Program-made: the position numbers and the translations under genes
Shown: positions 1-6,890 of the stretch, piece by piece
Position numbering within the stretch: position 1 is the stretch's first letter
Layout: every line of letters begins with the position of its first letter
Notes under the pieces: generated by a model
What the model was told of the DNA's origin: nothing
Seen by the model: only the letters and a program-made list of their open reading frames with translations
Databases searched by the model: none
Source of the DNA: Candidatus Sigynarchaeota archaeon
GTDB lineage: Archaea; Asgardarchaeota; Lokiarchaeia; Sigynarchaeales; Sigynarchaeaceae
DNA length: 9,187 nt
Reading direction: 5' to 3'
NCBI GenBank assembly: GCA_030587525.1
Contig: JAUQYW010000121.1
Coordinates: forward strand, 1 to 9,187

Positions 1-3000
1 GGTGATGGCAAATTCCACGGAAAGCGAGGTCCAGCGCTCGCCCGTGTTGATTCCTAACGAATAAATCTTCAACTGGACGTCCTTCTGTGTGCCACGCCAC
101 GAGACAGAAGCCGTACTCACGTCGGAGGGTACATACAAGTTGCTGGCATTCGTACCCTCGGAAACGTCCCATCCGTCCCACGAGTTGCCACCCAAGAAGG
201 GCGTGCGACTAGGATTGGGTATAGGATTCGTCGTGAACACGCAATTTTGGATACCTGGATTCGAGGAGGATGCATTCATCGGCGAATAGACAGACCCATC
301 AGTGTTGTCCTTAACGAGCACGCTCGTGCCGTTTTGCAGATAATTCCCTTGTGCACTCTTCACCTCTTCTTGCGCGAGCCATTCGAAGGCACCCGACATC
401 ATGAAAAAACTCGCGCTGCACGGGGGATAGGTCACGTTCAGCAAGATCTCGTTGATAGAAATGCCCCAGACATCTCTGCTATCAAAAATCTGCGAGAATC
501 TCGTGCCTGTATTAACGGTGACGAAAATGCGCAAGTAAAGTATTGTCGGGCTAGCGAAGATACTCTCCAAGCCAGTAACATTGAAGCGGTTGGTACTTTT
601 AAGATCGATGTTCGACCCGTGGGCGAGCACGACCGGGCCCTTGAGCACGACCCCTTGATAATCGACGATTTCGAGCGAAGCAGAGAACGTGTCAGTGGCC
701 GTCGAAGCCTTATCGGGTTGCCCGTTTATCACGTGATTCGAGTTGAGGTCGATGAGGAGCTCGCTCTTCGTGGATCCATTCCCTTGATATAGAATGCGTT
801 CCGATGTATAGTAGCCGCTGAACGATTCGAGCCCCGACCATTCATAAATATTGAGGCTTGATGAATGCACGCTCTGCAGAGGACTGCCAGAGACCGTTGT
901 CCACGTGAAACCCTGGTTATCGAGGTCATAATCAAACCCGCATGAGAGCTGCGTAGATGTGGAGATGATGTAATCATGGGAAGGTTTATCATTGGTGGTC
1001 ACATTCCTGCGGAACGGGTCTAATTCTTTCCATTCTGAATAGAACGACGCTTGATCACAGCTCGCGTCCGCGCTCTTCGGATCGTAGGTCGCATCCCCAT
1101 TGTATACCGCTCGAGCGGTGATTGGATTGCTGTAAATCATAGACTCGGTAAATGTATACTCGAAATTCCCGCTAGAGGTCGTATTCACGATTGATAACGG
1201 GAGGAACTGCTGGCTCGGTTCGTCGTACATAGATAACTGCACGAGACCACCGACCACGCCGCACTGCGGCGTGTTGCTGTCCGTGAGGCGCCCGGTGACG
1301 CGGATATCGAAGTAACCTTGCTGATCGCCCGCGATTCGTTTATAACCGTTAACTTCGACCGATAATTGCGTCGGCATCTTTGTCAATTCAATTTGTTCCG
1401 AATGTAATTGTGAATACTGCCAGTAAAACGGCGGATAGAATGTAATAAGGCAAACCGTGACCGTGTAAATCCCGGGCGTGAAGGTGTTAGCATGAAGTGT
1501 GATGGCCTCGGTGTTCGTGCCGACACGTGACCGATTCGTGACCGAATACGAGCCATTCTCGTTGCTGACCCTGATGATCACGTCCCCAACTTGCGAGCTG
1601 GTATAATTGACCATTATCGTGGACGTGATATGATACGAAGTTGTCCCCGTGCTACCATACAAGCGCAGCTGGGAAAGCTGCTGACCCTCTGGTACATTAT
1701 TCGCGCATTGGATGTAGATCTCACCCGCGAATAACGCGATAGCGCCGACGATAAAAGCAGCCGTGGCAAAGTGCTTCATCAAATGGCGCCTCGGCTCGGT
1801 GACGGTTCCGTTTCCCTCGCGAACTTTGATGCCATGCCAGAACGTGAACCGTGGCTCCCGCTTGAACCGCCCAACTTTGCGCGTGCCCCCATTCTGGCAT
1901 AAATTGATGAATCTGGAGAACCGGCCGATTCCTAGCGAGATAAGCATAGCGAACAAGATCGTAAATAATTGGCCAAGGACCATGAAGCCATACACGAACT
2001 CGCTCAAATCGAACTCCAGGTTGCCCGTGATGGTATTTGTGTTCCCAGCCTTGAACACGCTCCCGTTGGAATTGCCGAGGATCATGTTCGCCATAACCGT
2101 GTTGTTGCTGGAATAGTCGAATGATATGCCCCATTGTCCATTGCACGACATGTTATTCGAAGAAAAGCCATTGAACCTACTCGAGATCAAGACGATCCCG
2201 CAGTCCTCGTTATCGCAGATAATATTGCTCGTGAACGTGTTCTGTTCAGACGCGGTGAGTGAGACACCCCGATAATTCTGTGATGCGTTGTTCCCGCTGA
2301 AACTATTGCCGTCGCTCACGATGCACACAATTCCGTCGTTATTATTGCCCGTTATCGTGTTATCGGTGATTGTGTTATTCGCCGAGTTACCTTGAATAGC
2401 AATACCGGCAAAATCGGTGCCGGAGACATGGCTGATAGTAATTGTACTGTCAATCCCCCGGATCAAGTTGATACCGATGAAACACGATTCGATGGTGCAA
2501 TCAATGATCCCGACCCGCTTGCTCCCTTCGACGCGGATGCCTTCCTTGAAATTCTTGATGCTGCACGTGATGATGCGGACATCTGTGCAGTTCGCCAAGG
2601 CGATGCCGTACCCGGTCTTGCTATCACCCGTGACCGTACACGATTTGATGACGAGTTTCAGCCGCGTGTTTGATATACTAATGCCACTTTCCATCGCGGC
2701 TGCAGCAATCAGTTTCTCCGTGATCACGACAGGATCGTTCCACGAGGATCCCGTCCCTGCATTCAACCGCTTCAAGTCGCCATCCCCCGTGTAATTGAGC
2801 GGGGCGACTTGCTGGATATCGCTACCGCGAACCGACGAGCGATCACGAGGTCGTGCGTTGATCTGTGATAGGGCATTTCCGTGTTCGCTGGTGGTAATCT
2901 CGTTATCCTCTTGGTTCGTGCAATCCATCGAGCTTGCCATAATCATGTATATGCCGATTGCGATCATAATCGCAATGGCCTTCCCCGATACGTTTGTTTT

Positions 3001-3009
3001 TTGTCTCAT
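1..3009 (-). CDS. Large surface protein: NosD-like beta-helix, membrane hairpin, Ig-like domain (3' end outside window)
   Basis: Reading the minus strand from ATG at 3009 gives an uninterrupted frame of 1003 codons that leaves the window without a stop. Residues 9-25 form a hydrophobic signal or anchor segment. Residues about 112-332 are a right-handed beta-helix of the NosD/PbH1 type, with stacked Asn-rich turns such as NNTITDNTITGNNNDGI and SNNTVMANMILGNSNG. Residues about 338-361 and 413-432 are two hydrophobic helices joined by a loop rich in Arg and Lys, expected to be cytosolic. Residues about 545-648 resemble archaeal Ig-like repeats, ending AVYNGDATYDPKSADAS. The remainder to residue 1003 is beta-rich, with many Asn-X-Ser/Thr sites and no recognised family. 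An in-frame TAA 15 bases upstream fixes the start; no clear ribosome site is seen. An extracellular adhesion, scaffold or glycan-binding role is inferred; the beta-helix could instead be catalytic. The NosD resemblance concerns the fold only and does not imply copper handling. Confidence 0.85.
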   Translation of the reverse strand, partial: MRQKTNVSGKAIAIMIAIGIYMIMASSMDCTNQEDNEITTSEHGNALSQINARPRDRSSVRGSDIQQVAPLNYTGDGDLKRLNAGTGSSWNDPVVITEKLIAAAAMESGISISNTRLKLVIKSCTVTGDSKTGYGIALANCTDVRIITCSIKNFKEGIRVEGSKRVGIIDCTIESCFIGINLIRGIDSTITISHVSGTDFAGIAIQGNSANNTITDNTITGNNNDGIVCIVSDGNSFSGNNASQNYRGVSLTASEQNTFTSNIICDNEDCGIVLISSRFNGFSSNNMSCNGQWGISFDYSSNNTVMANMILGNSNGSVFKAGNTNTITGNLEFDLSEFVYGFMVLGQLFTILFAMLISLGIGRFSRFINLCQNGGTRKVGRFKREPRFTFWHGIKVREGNGTVTEPRRHLMKHFATAAFIVGAIALFAGEIYIQCANNVPEGQQLSQLRLYGSTGTTSYHITSTIMVNYTSSQVGDVIIRVSNENGSYSVTNRSRVGTNTEAITLHANTFTPGIYTVTVCLITFYPPFYWQYSQLHSEQIELTKMPTQLSVEVNGYKRIAGDQQGYFDIRVTGRLTDSNTPQCGVVGGLVQLSMYDEPSQQFLPLSIVNTTSSGNFEYTFTESMIYSNPITARAVYNGDATYDPKSADASCDQASFYSEWKELDPFRRNVTTNDKPSHDYIISTSTQLSCGFDYDLDNQGFTWTTVSGSPLQSVHSSSLNIYEWSGLESFSGYYTSERILYQGNGSTKSELLIDLNSNHVINGQPDKASTATDTFSASLEIVDYQGVVLKGPVVLAHGSNIDLKSTNRFNVTGLESIFASPTILYLRIFVTVNTGTRFSQIFDSRDVWGISINEILLNVTYPPCSASFFMMSGAFEWLAQEEVKSAQGNYLQNGTSVLVKDNTDGSVYSPMNASSSNPGIQNCVFTTNPIPNPSRTPFLGGNSWDGWDVSEGTNASNLYVPSDVSTASVSWRGTQKDVQLKIYSLGINTGERWTSLSVEFAIT

Positions 3010-3048
3010 AAACGATCTTTCTTATCTTTCATAGATGATCTTTGATTT

Positions 3049-3486
3049 CTACTCTATTTTGCGATGTGCATAACATCTATCGATATTCTTTGACATACTG
3101 TTCCCGAATCCCACATAAAAACACATTTCATCCGGTTTTGGTATGACTGCGGCACTGGCCGGTGTAGACCCCCTCGACCCGAAATATATGTCATATTTTG
3201 TTTCCAATCTCGAAACATTGACAAGATTACCATCTCCGTCGAGAGCCATGCCTTGGGAAAGGCTTCTTCGCGAATCTAAGAAATTATCGATGTTTGTCCT
3301 CTTCCACATCGCCATAGCGCGATATGCGTATTTCACAGAGGTATAAACTATATTTAAGCTTATAGGGCCGGTATCGTCTATTTCTTGAATCCGTGTCTTA
3401 ACAACGCCGATGCTGCACGCCAGCGGGAGGTTGGGAAAGAAGCTTGATTCGTGACTGGCGAATCGAGTAGTCTTTGAGGTGGTCAT
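3049..3486 (-). CDS. Hypothetical protein, 145 aa, doubtful
   Basis: This frame opens at ATG 3486, one base after the stop of the frame at 3488-3700, and ends 39 bases before the large surface protein gene on the same strand. I do not recognise a family. It has no signal peptide and no membrane helix. The stretch MALDGDGNLVNVSRLETKYD (about residues 80-99) and the following PKPDEMCFYVGFGNS read like folded protein, but composition is unremarkable, the start has no ribosome site, and codon third positions show no bias I can see. It may be a real small gene, the second half of a broken gene, or chance. The opposite strand has a 67-aa frame here that is no more convincing. Confidence 0.35.
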   Translation of the reverse strand: MTTSKTTRFASHESSFFPNLPLACSIGVVKTRIQEIDDTGPISLNIVYTSVKYAYRAMAMWKRTNIDNFLDSRRSLSQGMALDGDGNLVNVSRLETKYDIYFGSRGSTPASAAVIPKPDEMCFYVGFGNSMSKNIDRCYAHRKIE

Positions 3487-3487
3487 C

Positions 3488-3700
3488 TTATTCTACCGGG
3501 TTCCGTTTCATATCATCCCGAATTCCTATGGTGGTCGATGGTGCCACACGCGCCAAAGCTGTGCTAGTTATGAGAGAATACACCAAATCACCGCATAATT
3601 GCAATGTTGCGAGCGATTTTTCTTGCGAAAGGAACTGATGCATGCACGGCGTGGAGGATATTTGGCACGCGTGCCATTTCAACCGATCAGTTTTCACCAA
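3488..3700 (-). CDS. Hypothetical short frame, 70 aa, doubtful
   Basis: The frame begins with TTG at 3700 followed by GTG at 3697, ends with TAA at 3490-3488, and is followed after one base by the ATG of the next frame. The product is unrecognised. Its middle (QEKSLATLQLCGDLVYSLIT) could form a helix. A second frame inside it, ATG 3677 to TGA 3588, encodes a 29-residue basic, helix-like peptide beginning MARVPNILHAVHASVPFARK. Two overlapping short frames that each look partly protein-like suggest either gene decay or chance. No ribosome site is seen for either. Confidence 0.22.
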   Translation of the reverse strand: MVKTDRLKWHACQISSTPCMHQFLSQEKSLATLQLCGDLVYSLITSTALARVAPSTTIGIRDDMKRNPVE

Positions 3701-3967
3701 CGCATATTAATGCCGAGAATCATGGTAACCACCTCATAGAGCCCGTCGTTACGAGGCATCTCAGACATCAATCGTGATGATGATCGGTACATTCGAGCGA
3801 CCTCCTATCTCGATAATCGGTCTATTTAAAGAGTCGTGAAATGCTGATCAATATGAATTCATCTTGAAACGAGCTCGGCTCCAACATTAACATGTAACAT
3901 GTGATACTTCGACGCAAGGATTTAAGTGCCCGTGCTGCCATGACTTTCACCAACAGAGGCGAACCGC
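3701..3967. promoter_or_regulatory. Divergent intergenic control region
   Basis: This 267-base gene-free stretch lies between minus-strand frames and the plus-strand propeller gene. It contains two A/T-rich TATA candidates, TCTATTTAAA at 3821-3830 and GGATTTAAG at 3918-3926. The second is about 40 bases from the GTG start at 3968 and fits a short leader. The first is near-symmetrical and could serve either strand. A Shine-Dalgarno-like GAGGCGA sits at 3956-3962, six bases before the GTG, and an in-frame TGA near 3941 blocks any earlier start. No RNA gene is recognised here. Confidence 0.45.
3890..3902. promoter_or_regulatory. Inverted repeat ACATG-TAA-CATGT, possible operator
   Basis: A perfect 5-base inverted repeat with a 3-base centre lies just upstream of the TATA candidate at 3918-3926. 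This is a position where an archaeal regulator or activator could bind. A 5-base arm may occur by chance, so the functional reading is weak. Confidence 0.25.
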
Positions 3968-6019
3968 GTGACGACCCGGAAAATCGTAACTATTATGGCG
4001 CTGGCGGCGTGCGTGCTCACCAGTGCCTATATGCCTATCTATATGACTCCTGATCCAAAGGGGATGGCGCGTGGCGCCATTCGAGCGAGCGCCGGTGCGC
4101 CGGTCTGGAATTCCACCTGGGGTGGTGCCTTTACCGACGAGCTGGAGGCAATCTGGAGCGATAACGAGTCGATTTTCGCTTGTGGGCGGTCAAACAGTTA
4201 TAGCGCAAGCATGGATATGCTCATAATGCGGTGGAACGCAACTAGCGGTGCAGTCCTCTGGTACAAGTTTTGGAACGGCGGCGGCTATTCGGAAAGTTTT
4301 GCTATTTGGGGGGATGACACTTACATTTACACCGCAGGGGCGAGACAAGACTCCGATTACGACGCGGTCGTGAACAAGTGGTACAAGAGCAATGGCACGC
4401 TCGTCTGGACCAAAGTATGGGCCATGATTTATGACTCGGAGCTTTGGAGTGGGATATGGGGAAAGGATGAATTCATTTACACTTGTGGCTCTTATATAGA
4501 AAGTGGAAATGCCTCCAACAAGGATCTTGTGGTCGCAAAATGGTATAAAACTAATAACACGCAAGTCTGGCTTAGGCATTCCGGCTTTTCTAGTGAGGAT
4601 AGGGGCTTTGACATCTGGGGAAATGATGGTGGCATATACACGGGTGGGCTCAAATATAACAGTTCCACGAGCAGAAATGATGCCTTGCTTATGAAATGGG
4701 ATTTAGATGGCAACGCGGTATGGAACAAGACGTATCCTGATACTGGGAACACGGAAATCGATTCAGTCTGGGCAAATGTAACAAGCGTGTTCACTTTTGG
4801 GTACACATCGACACGACAATTATCATGGTTGGTACGCTGGGATGCAACGACTGGTGCTAGGGTATGCAATAACTCTCTGTCGGGAGAAGAAACCGGGACA
4901 TCAACGCGGGATATTTTTGGAATGGACGAGACTATCTATACAGTATCGTCGCATAGCACAGGAACTAGTTCAACTCAATTCTTGGTTAGCAAATGGGAGG
5001 CTAGCACGTGCGACCAAATCTGGAACCGCACGTGGGGCTGCGCCACGACCGACCGGGGCTGCGGCGTGTGGGCGACGGCGACACACGTTTTCGCCTGCGG
5101 TTTCTCGCGGTACCTCGGCTCGTATTCCCAGGCGGCGATCATCAAATATAGCATCGACGGCACGCCCGTCGAGATGGATGCCGACGTGGACGGGATGCCC
5201 GATTCATGGGAGACCGCGAACGGGCTTGATCCCTTCCTCGTGAATGGCGGGGCCGATGCCGACACGGATTCCCTCACGAACCTAGAAGAGTACTTGCATG
5301 GCACCGATCCCCGCGATGCCGACACCGATAATGATGGCCTTACCGATTACAACGAGATCGTGGTGCGCGGCACGAACGCCACGAGCAACGATACCGATGC
5401 TGATGGCCTGCCTGACGGGTGGGAAGCGCAGCAGTACACGAACCCGCTCGTGGACGATGCTGCCCTCGACTACGATAACGATGGGCTCAACAACACGGCG
5501 GAGTACCAGCACAACACGACCGCCCGCGTCTCCGACACCGACCACGACGGCATGCCCGATGGCTGGGAGGTCGCCGAGGGCTTTAATCCGGCAAATGTGA
5601 GTGATGCGACGTTGGACGCCGACAGCGACGGTTTGAGTAACTTGGAAGAATACCAGCACCACGGCGACCCGCACATTGGCGACACCGATGGTGACGGCAT
5701 GCCCGACGCGTGGGAAGCGGCGCAGGGCTTGAACCTTGCCGGGAACGACACAGCCCTCGACCCCGACGCCGACGACCTCACGAACTATCAGGAATACTTG
5801 CACGGCACGAACGCGACGAACCCCGATACTGACGGCGACGGTTACACGGACGGGCATGAAGTTAACGTCGGCACGGATCCCCTCGACCCCGCGGACCACC
5901 CGACGGATTACCGGGGAATCTTCATGGTCATCATCATCGCCGCTGTAGCAAGTGGCTTAGCTGTGGCCGGGGTGCTTGCCAATCGATCGAAAAAAACCAA
6001 GAAGAAAAGGAGTCCTTGA
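3968..6019 (+). CDS. Cell-surface protein: seven-repeat beta-propeller, TSP3-like calcium loops, C-terminal anchor
   Basis: The 683-residue product starts at GTG 3968. Residues 6-26 are a signal peptide (hydrophobic core after TTRK). Residues 47-397 hold seven repeats of about 51 residues, each opening near W47, W98, W147, W201, W252, C300 and W352. The pattern is W-x-x-x-W, then IW-x-D, then IY-x-x-G, then KW, close to the SBBP/delta-60 beta-propeller repeats of archaeal and bacterial surface proteins. Residues 404-631 hold ten Asp-rich DxDxDG loops of the thrombospondin type 3 kind, alternating a DGMPDxWE type with a DGLxNxEEY type, and probably bind calcium. Residues 650-670 are a membrane helix followed by the basic tail NRSKKTKKKRSP, giving a protein that faces outward and is anchored at its C-terminus. 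The propeller probably binds ligands or partners; no catalytic residues are evident. The gene is transcribed alone, divergent from the frames to its left. Confidence 0.93.
   Translation: MTTRKIVTIMALAACVLTSAYMPIYMTPDPKGMARGAIRASAGAPVWNSTWGGAFTDELEAIWSDNESIFACGRSNSYSASMDMLIMRWNATSGAVLWYKFWNGGGYSESFAIWGDDTYIYTAGARQDSDYDAVVNKWYKSNGTLVWTKVWAMIYDSELWSGIWGKDEFIYTCGSYIESGNASNKDLVVAKWYKTNNTQVWLRHSGFSSEDRGFDIWGNDGGIYTGGLKYNSSTSRNDALLMKWDLDGNAVWNKTYPDTGNTEIDSVWANVTSVFTFGYTSTRQLSWLVRWDATTGARVCNNSLSGEETGTSTRDIFGMDETIYTVSSHSTGTSSTQFLVSKWEASTCDQIWNRTWGCATTDRGCGVWATATHVFACGFSRYLGSYSQAAIIKYSIDGTPVEMDADVDGMPDSWETANGLDPFLVNGGADADTDSLTNLEEYLHGTDPRDADTDNDGLTDYNEIVVRGTNATSNDTDADGLPDGWEAQQYTNPLVDDAALDYDNDGLNNTAEYQHNTTARVSDTDHDGMPDGWEVAEGFNPANVSDATLDADSDGLSNLEEYQHHGDPHIGDTDGDGMPDAWEAAQGLNLAGNDTALDPDADDLTNYQEYLHGTNATNPDTDGDGYTDGHEVNVGTDPLDPADHPTDYRGIFMVIIIAAVASGLAVAGVLANRSKKTKKKRSP
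5171..5860 (+). repeat. TSP3-like calcium-loop repeats within the surface protein gene
   Basis: This DNA encodes residues 402-631 of the propeller protein. Ten loops with Asp at positions 1, 3 and 5, Gly at 6 and a terminal Glu recur in pairs about every 48 residues. The clearest start at D404, D452, D475, D501, D523, D572 and D620. The loop starting at D598 reads DPDADDLTNYQE, with Asp in place of the usual Gly. GC content is clearly higher than in the preceding propeller segment. Confidence 0.8.
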
Positions 6020-6070
6020 GGGAAAGATCAAGAGCCTTAGACGCTTGGACAATTGATGCCCGATTTCAAC

Positions 6071-6086
6071 ATAAAAATATTTAAAC
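6071..6086 (+). promoter_or_regulatory. Archaeal TATA-type promoter for the DUF2283-like gene
   Basis: The element ATAAAAATATTTAAAC is the only strongly A/T-rich stretch in the 117-base gap 6020-6136. Its centre is about 58 bases before ATG 6137. Transcription would start near 6105 and leave a leader of about 30 bases. No Shine-Dalgarno sequence is evident. Nothing else is recognised in the gap. Confidence 0.5.
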
Positions 6087-6136
6087 TAATGTGAAGCCAT
6101 CTATCATGCTGAGCCAGTAAAAAAAGTGGCATGTGA

Positions 6137-6730
6137 ATGCAATTTACTTACGATCCAAACAGCGATATCGCCGCATTTTCAGCATTCGTTGTTACACATC
6201 GATATCTGAGCATTTATTTTCCAGACGCCAAGCATGTCTTCGAAAAAATAGCATCGACGCTGGCAACGGGGCTTCCCACGCCTGTTTTTCCATATACCGT
6301 GACGATCATCCATGATTATCTCGGATCTCTTCCATGCATCACGTACACTGATCATCTCGTTCAAAATCTCGGCGTGAGGTATGATTACAATAGTGATGTC
6401 CTTAAACTCGGGATAGTGTGCAGACCGGGCGATTGGAGTTTCTATACTGACAAGTTTTTAGGGACATATGTCGACTTCAGTGGTGAAATCGTCGGGTTCG
6501 CAATCTACAGTGCAAGCGTGTTATTTTCACGTGTATCTTCCATGCTCCAACAAGGGCGCTCCATCACCATCGAATCCTCCGAATTCACGGCCATGGAACG
6601 AGAATGGGAGAGGTCCGTTACTCCCTCCGAGTATGAACAGCGAAAGGCGAGGTGGGAGCAGCCATATGTGGCCAAAATCGTACGCAAGAGAAAGAAACCA
6701 TCACCTGAGCCGAAGTTCTACGATATTTAA
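6137..6730 (+). CDS. DUF2283-like protein with duplicated module and basic tail (paralog of the 8241-7747 product)
   Basis: The 197-residue product has no signal peptide or membrane helix and should be cytosolic. Residues about 80-130 match the DUF2283 pattern: RYDYNSDVLKL, a variable hairpin, then a strand ending D113-F-S-G116-E117-I-V-G and A126. The N-terminus repeats the first half of the same pattern (TYDPNSDIAAF, residues 4-14), so the protein may hold two related modules. Residues 136-142 (MLQQGRS) and E156-W157 are shared with the paralog. Residues about 160-197 form a charged tail rich in Lys, Arg and Pro that the paralog lacks. DUF2283 proteins are small and of unknown function, some found near toxin-antitoxin genes; I do not assign a role. 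The start at ATG 6137 is supported by the paralog, whose N-terminus aligns from the first residue. Confidence 0.82.
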   Translation: MQFTYDPNSDIAAFSAFVVTHRYLSIYFPDAKHVFEKIASTLATGLPTPVFPYTVTIIHDYLGSLPCITYTDHLVQNLGVRYDYNSDVLKLGIVCRPGDWSFYTDKFLGTYVDFSGEIVGFAIYSASVLFSRVSSMLQQGRSITIESSEFTAMEREWERSVTPSEYEQRKARWEQPYVAKIVRKRKKPSPEPKFYDI

Positions 6731-6744
6731 TCCAGCGCGTGTGG

Positions 6745-6760
6745 TTAGAAAAAAGTGAGC
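6745..6760 (-). terminator. Possible T-tract terminator of the leucine-rich-repeat gene
   Basis: On the minus strand a run of six T (plus-strand A at 6749-6754) follows the leucine-rich-repeat gene by about 30 bases if its frame extends to 6786. It lies in the short convergent gap with the plus-strand gene ending at 6730. Archaeal termination often uses such U-tracts; no clear hairpin is seen. Confidence 0.3.
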
Positions 6761-6785
6761 TAAGACTAAAGAGCACTTTATCCGT

Positions 6786-6890
6786 TCAAACCGCATTTGT
6801 AAATCCTGCAAAATTGTTTTTCGGATCGGCCTTTTTCTCCGGTTTTTTCGCAGCTTTACTAGCCTTCACTTTACGAGCTCTCTTTTTTTT
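6786..6890 (-). other. Alternative -1 frame C-terminus of the leucine-rich-repeat protein
   Basis: Past the A run, the -1 frame reads on from KRARKVKASKAAKKPEKK to FAGFTNAV and ends at TGA 6788-6786, adding 32 residues after K270. The Lys/Ala/Pro-rich tail ending in a short hydrophobic motif looks like genuine protein, and it balances the preceding acidic segment. The junction reads GCA-AAA-AAA-AGA in the original frame, which matches the X-XXY-YYZ slippery pattern. The sequence cannot decide between a homopolymer error and real slippage. Confidence 0.55.

Noticed and set aside
247..792. 181-aa plus-strand frame
   Set aside because: Charged, low-structure product lying opposite the continuous coding frame of the large surface protein.
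1721..2146. 141-aa minus-strand and 117-aa plus-strand frames
   Set aside because: Both lie within the long uninterrupted frame of the large surface protein, whose translation shows clear beta-helix and membrane segments.
2911..2985. Lipobox-type lipoprotein signal at the start of the large surface protein
   Set aside because: The residues before C30 are S-M-D, and Asp at -1 does not fit a lipobox; a plain signal or anchor segment is more likely.
2392..3034. Plus-strand frames of 93, 125 and 79 aa
   Set aside because: They oppose the first 200 or so codons of the large surface protein, where the minus-strand translation is convincing.
4190..4869. Minus-strand frames of 129 and 125 aa
   Set aside because: They lie opposite the propeller repeats and have no features of their own.
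5282..5899. 205-aa minus-strand frame opposite the calcium-loop repeats
   Set aside because: Its Val/Gly/Arg-rich periodic product mirrors the GC-rich Asp-loop repeats on the coding strand; it is a shadow.
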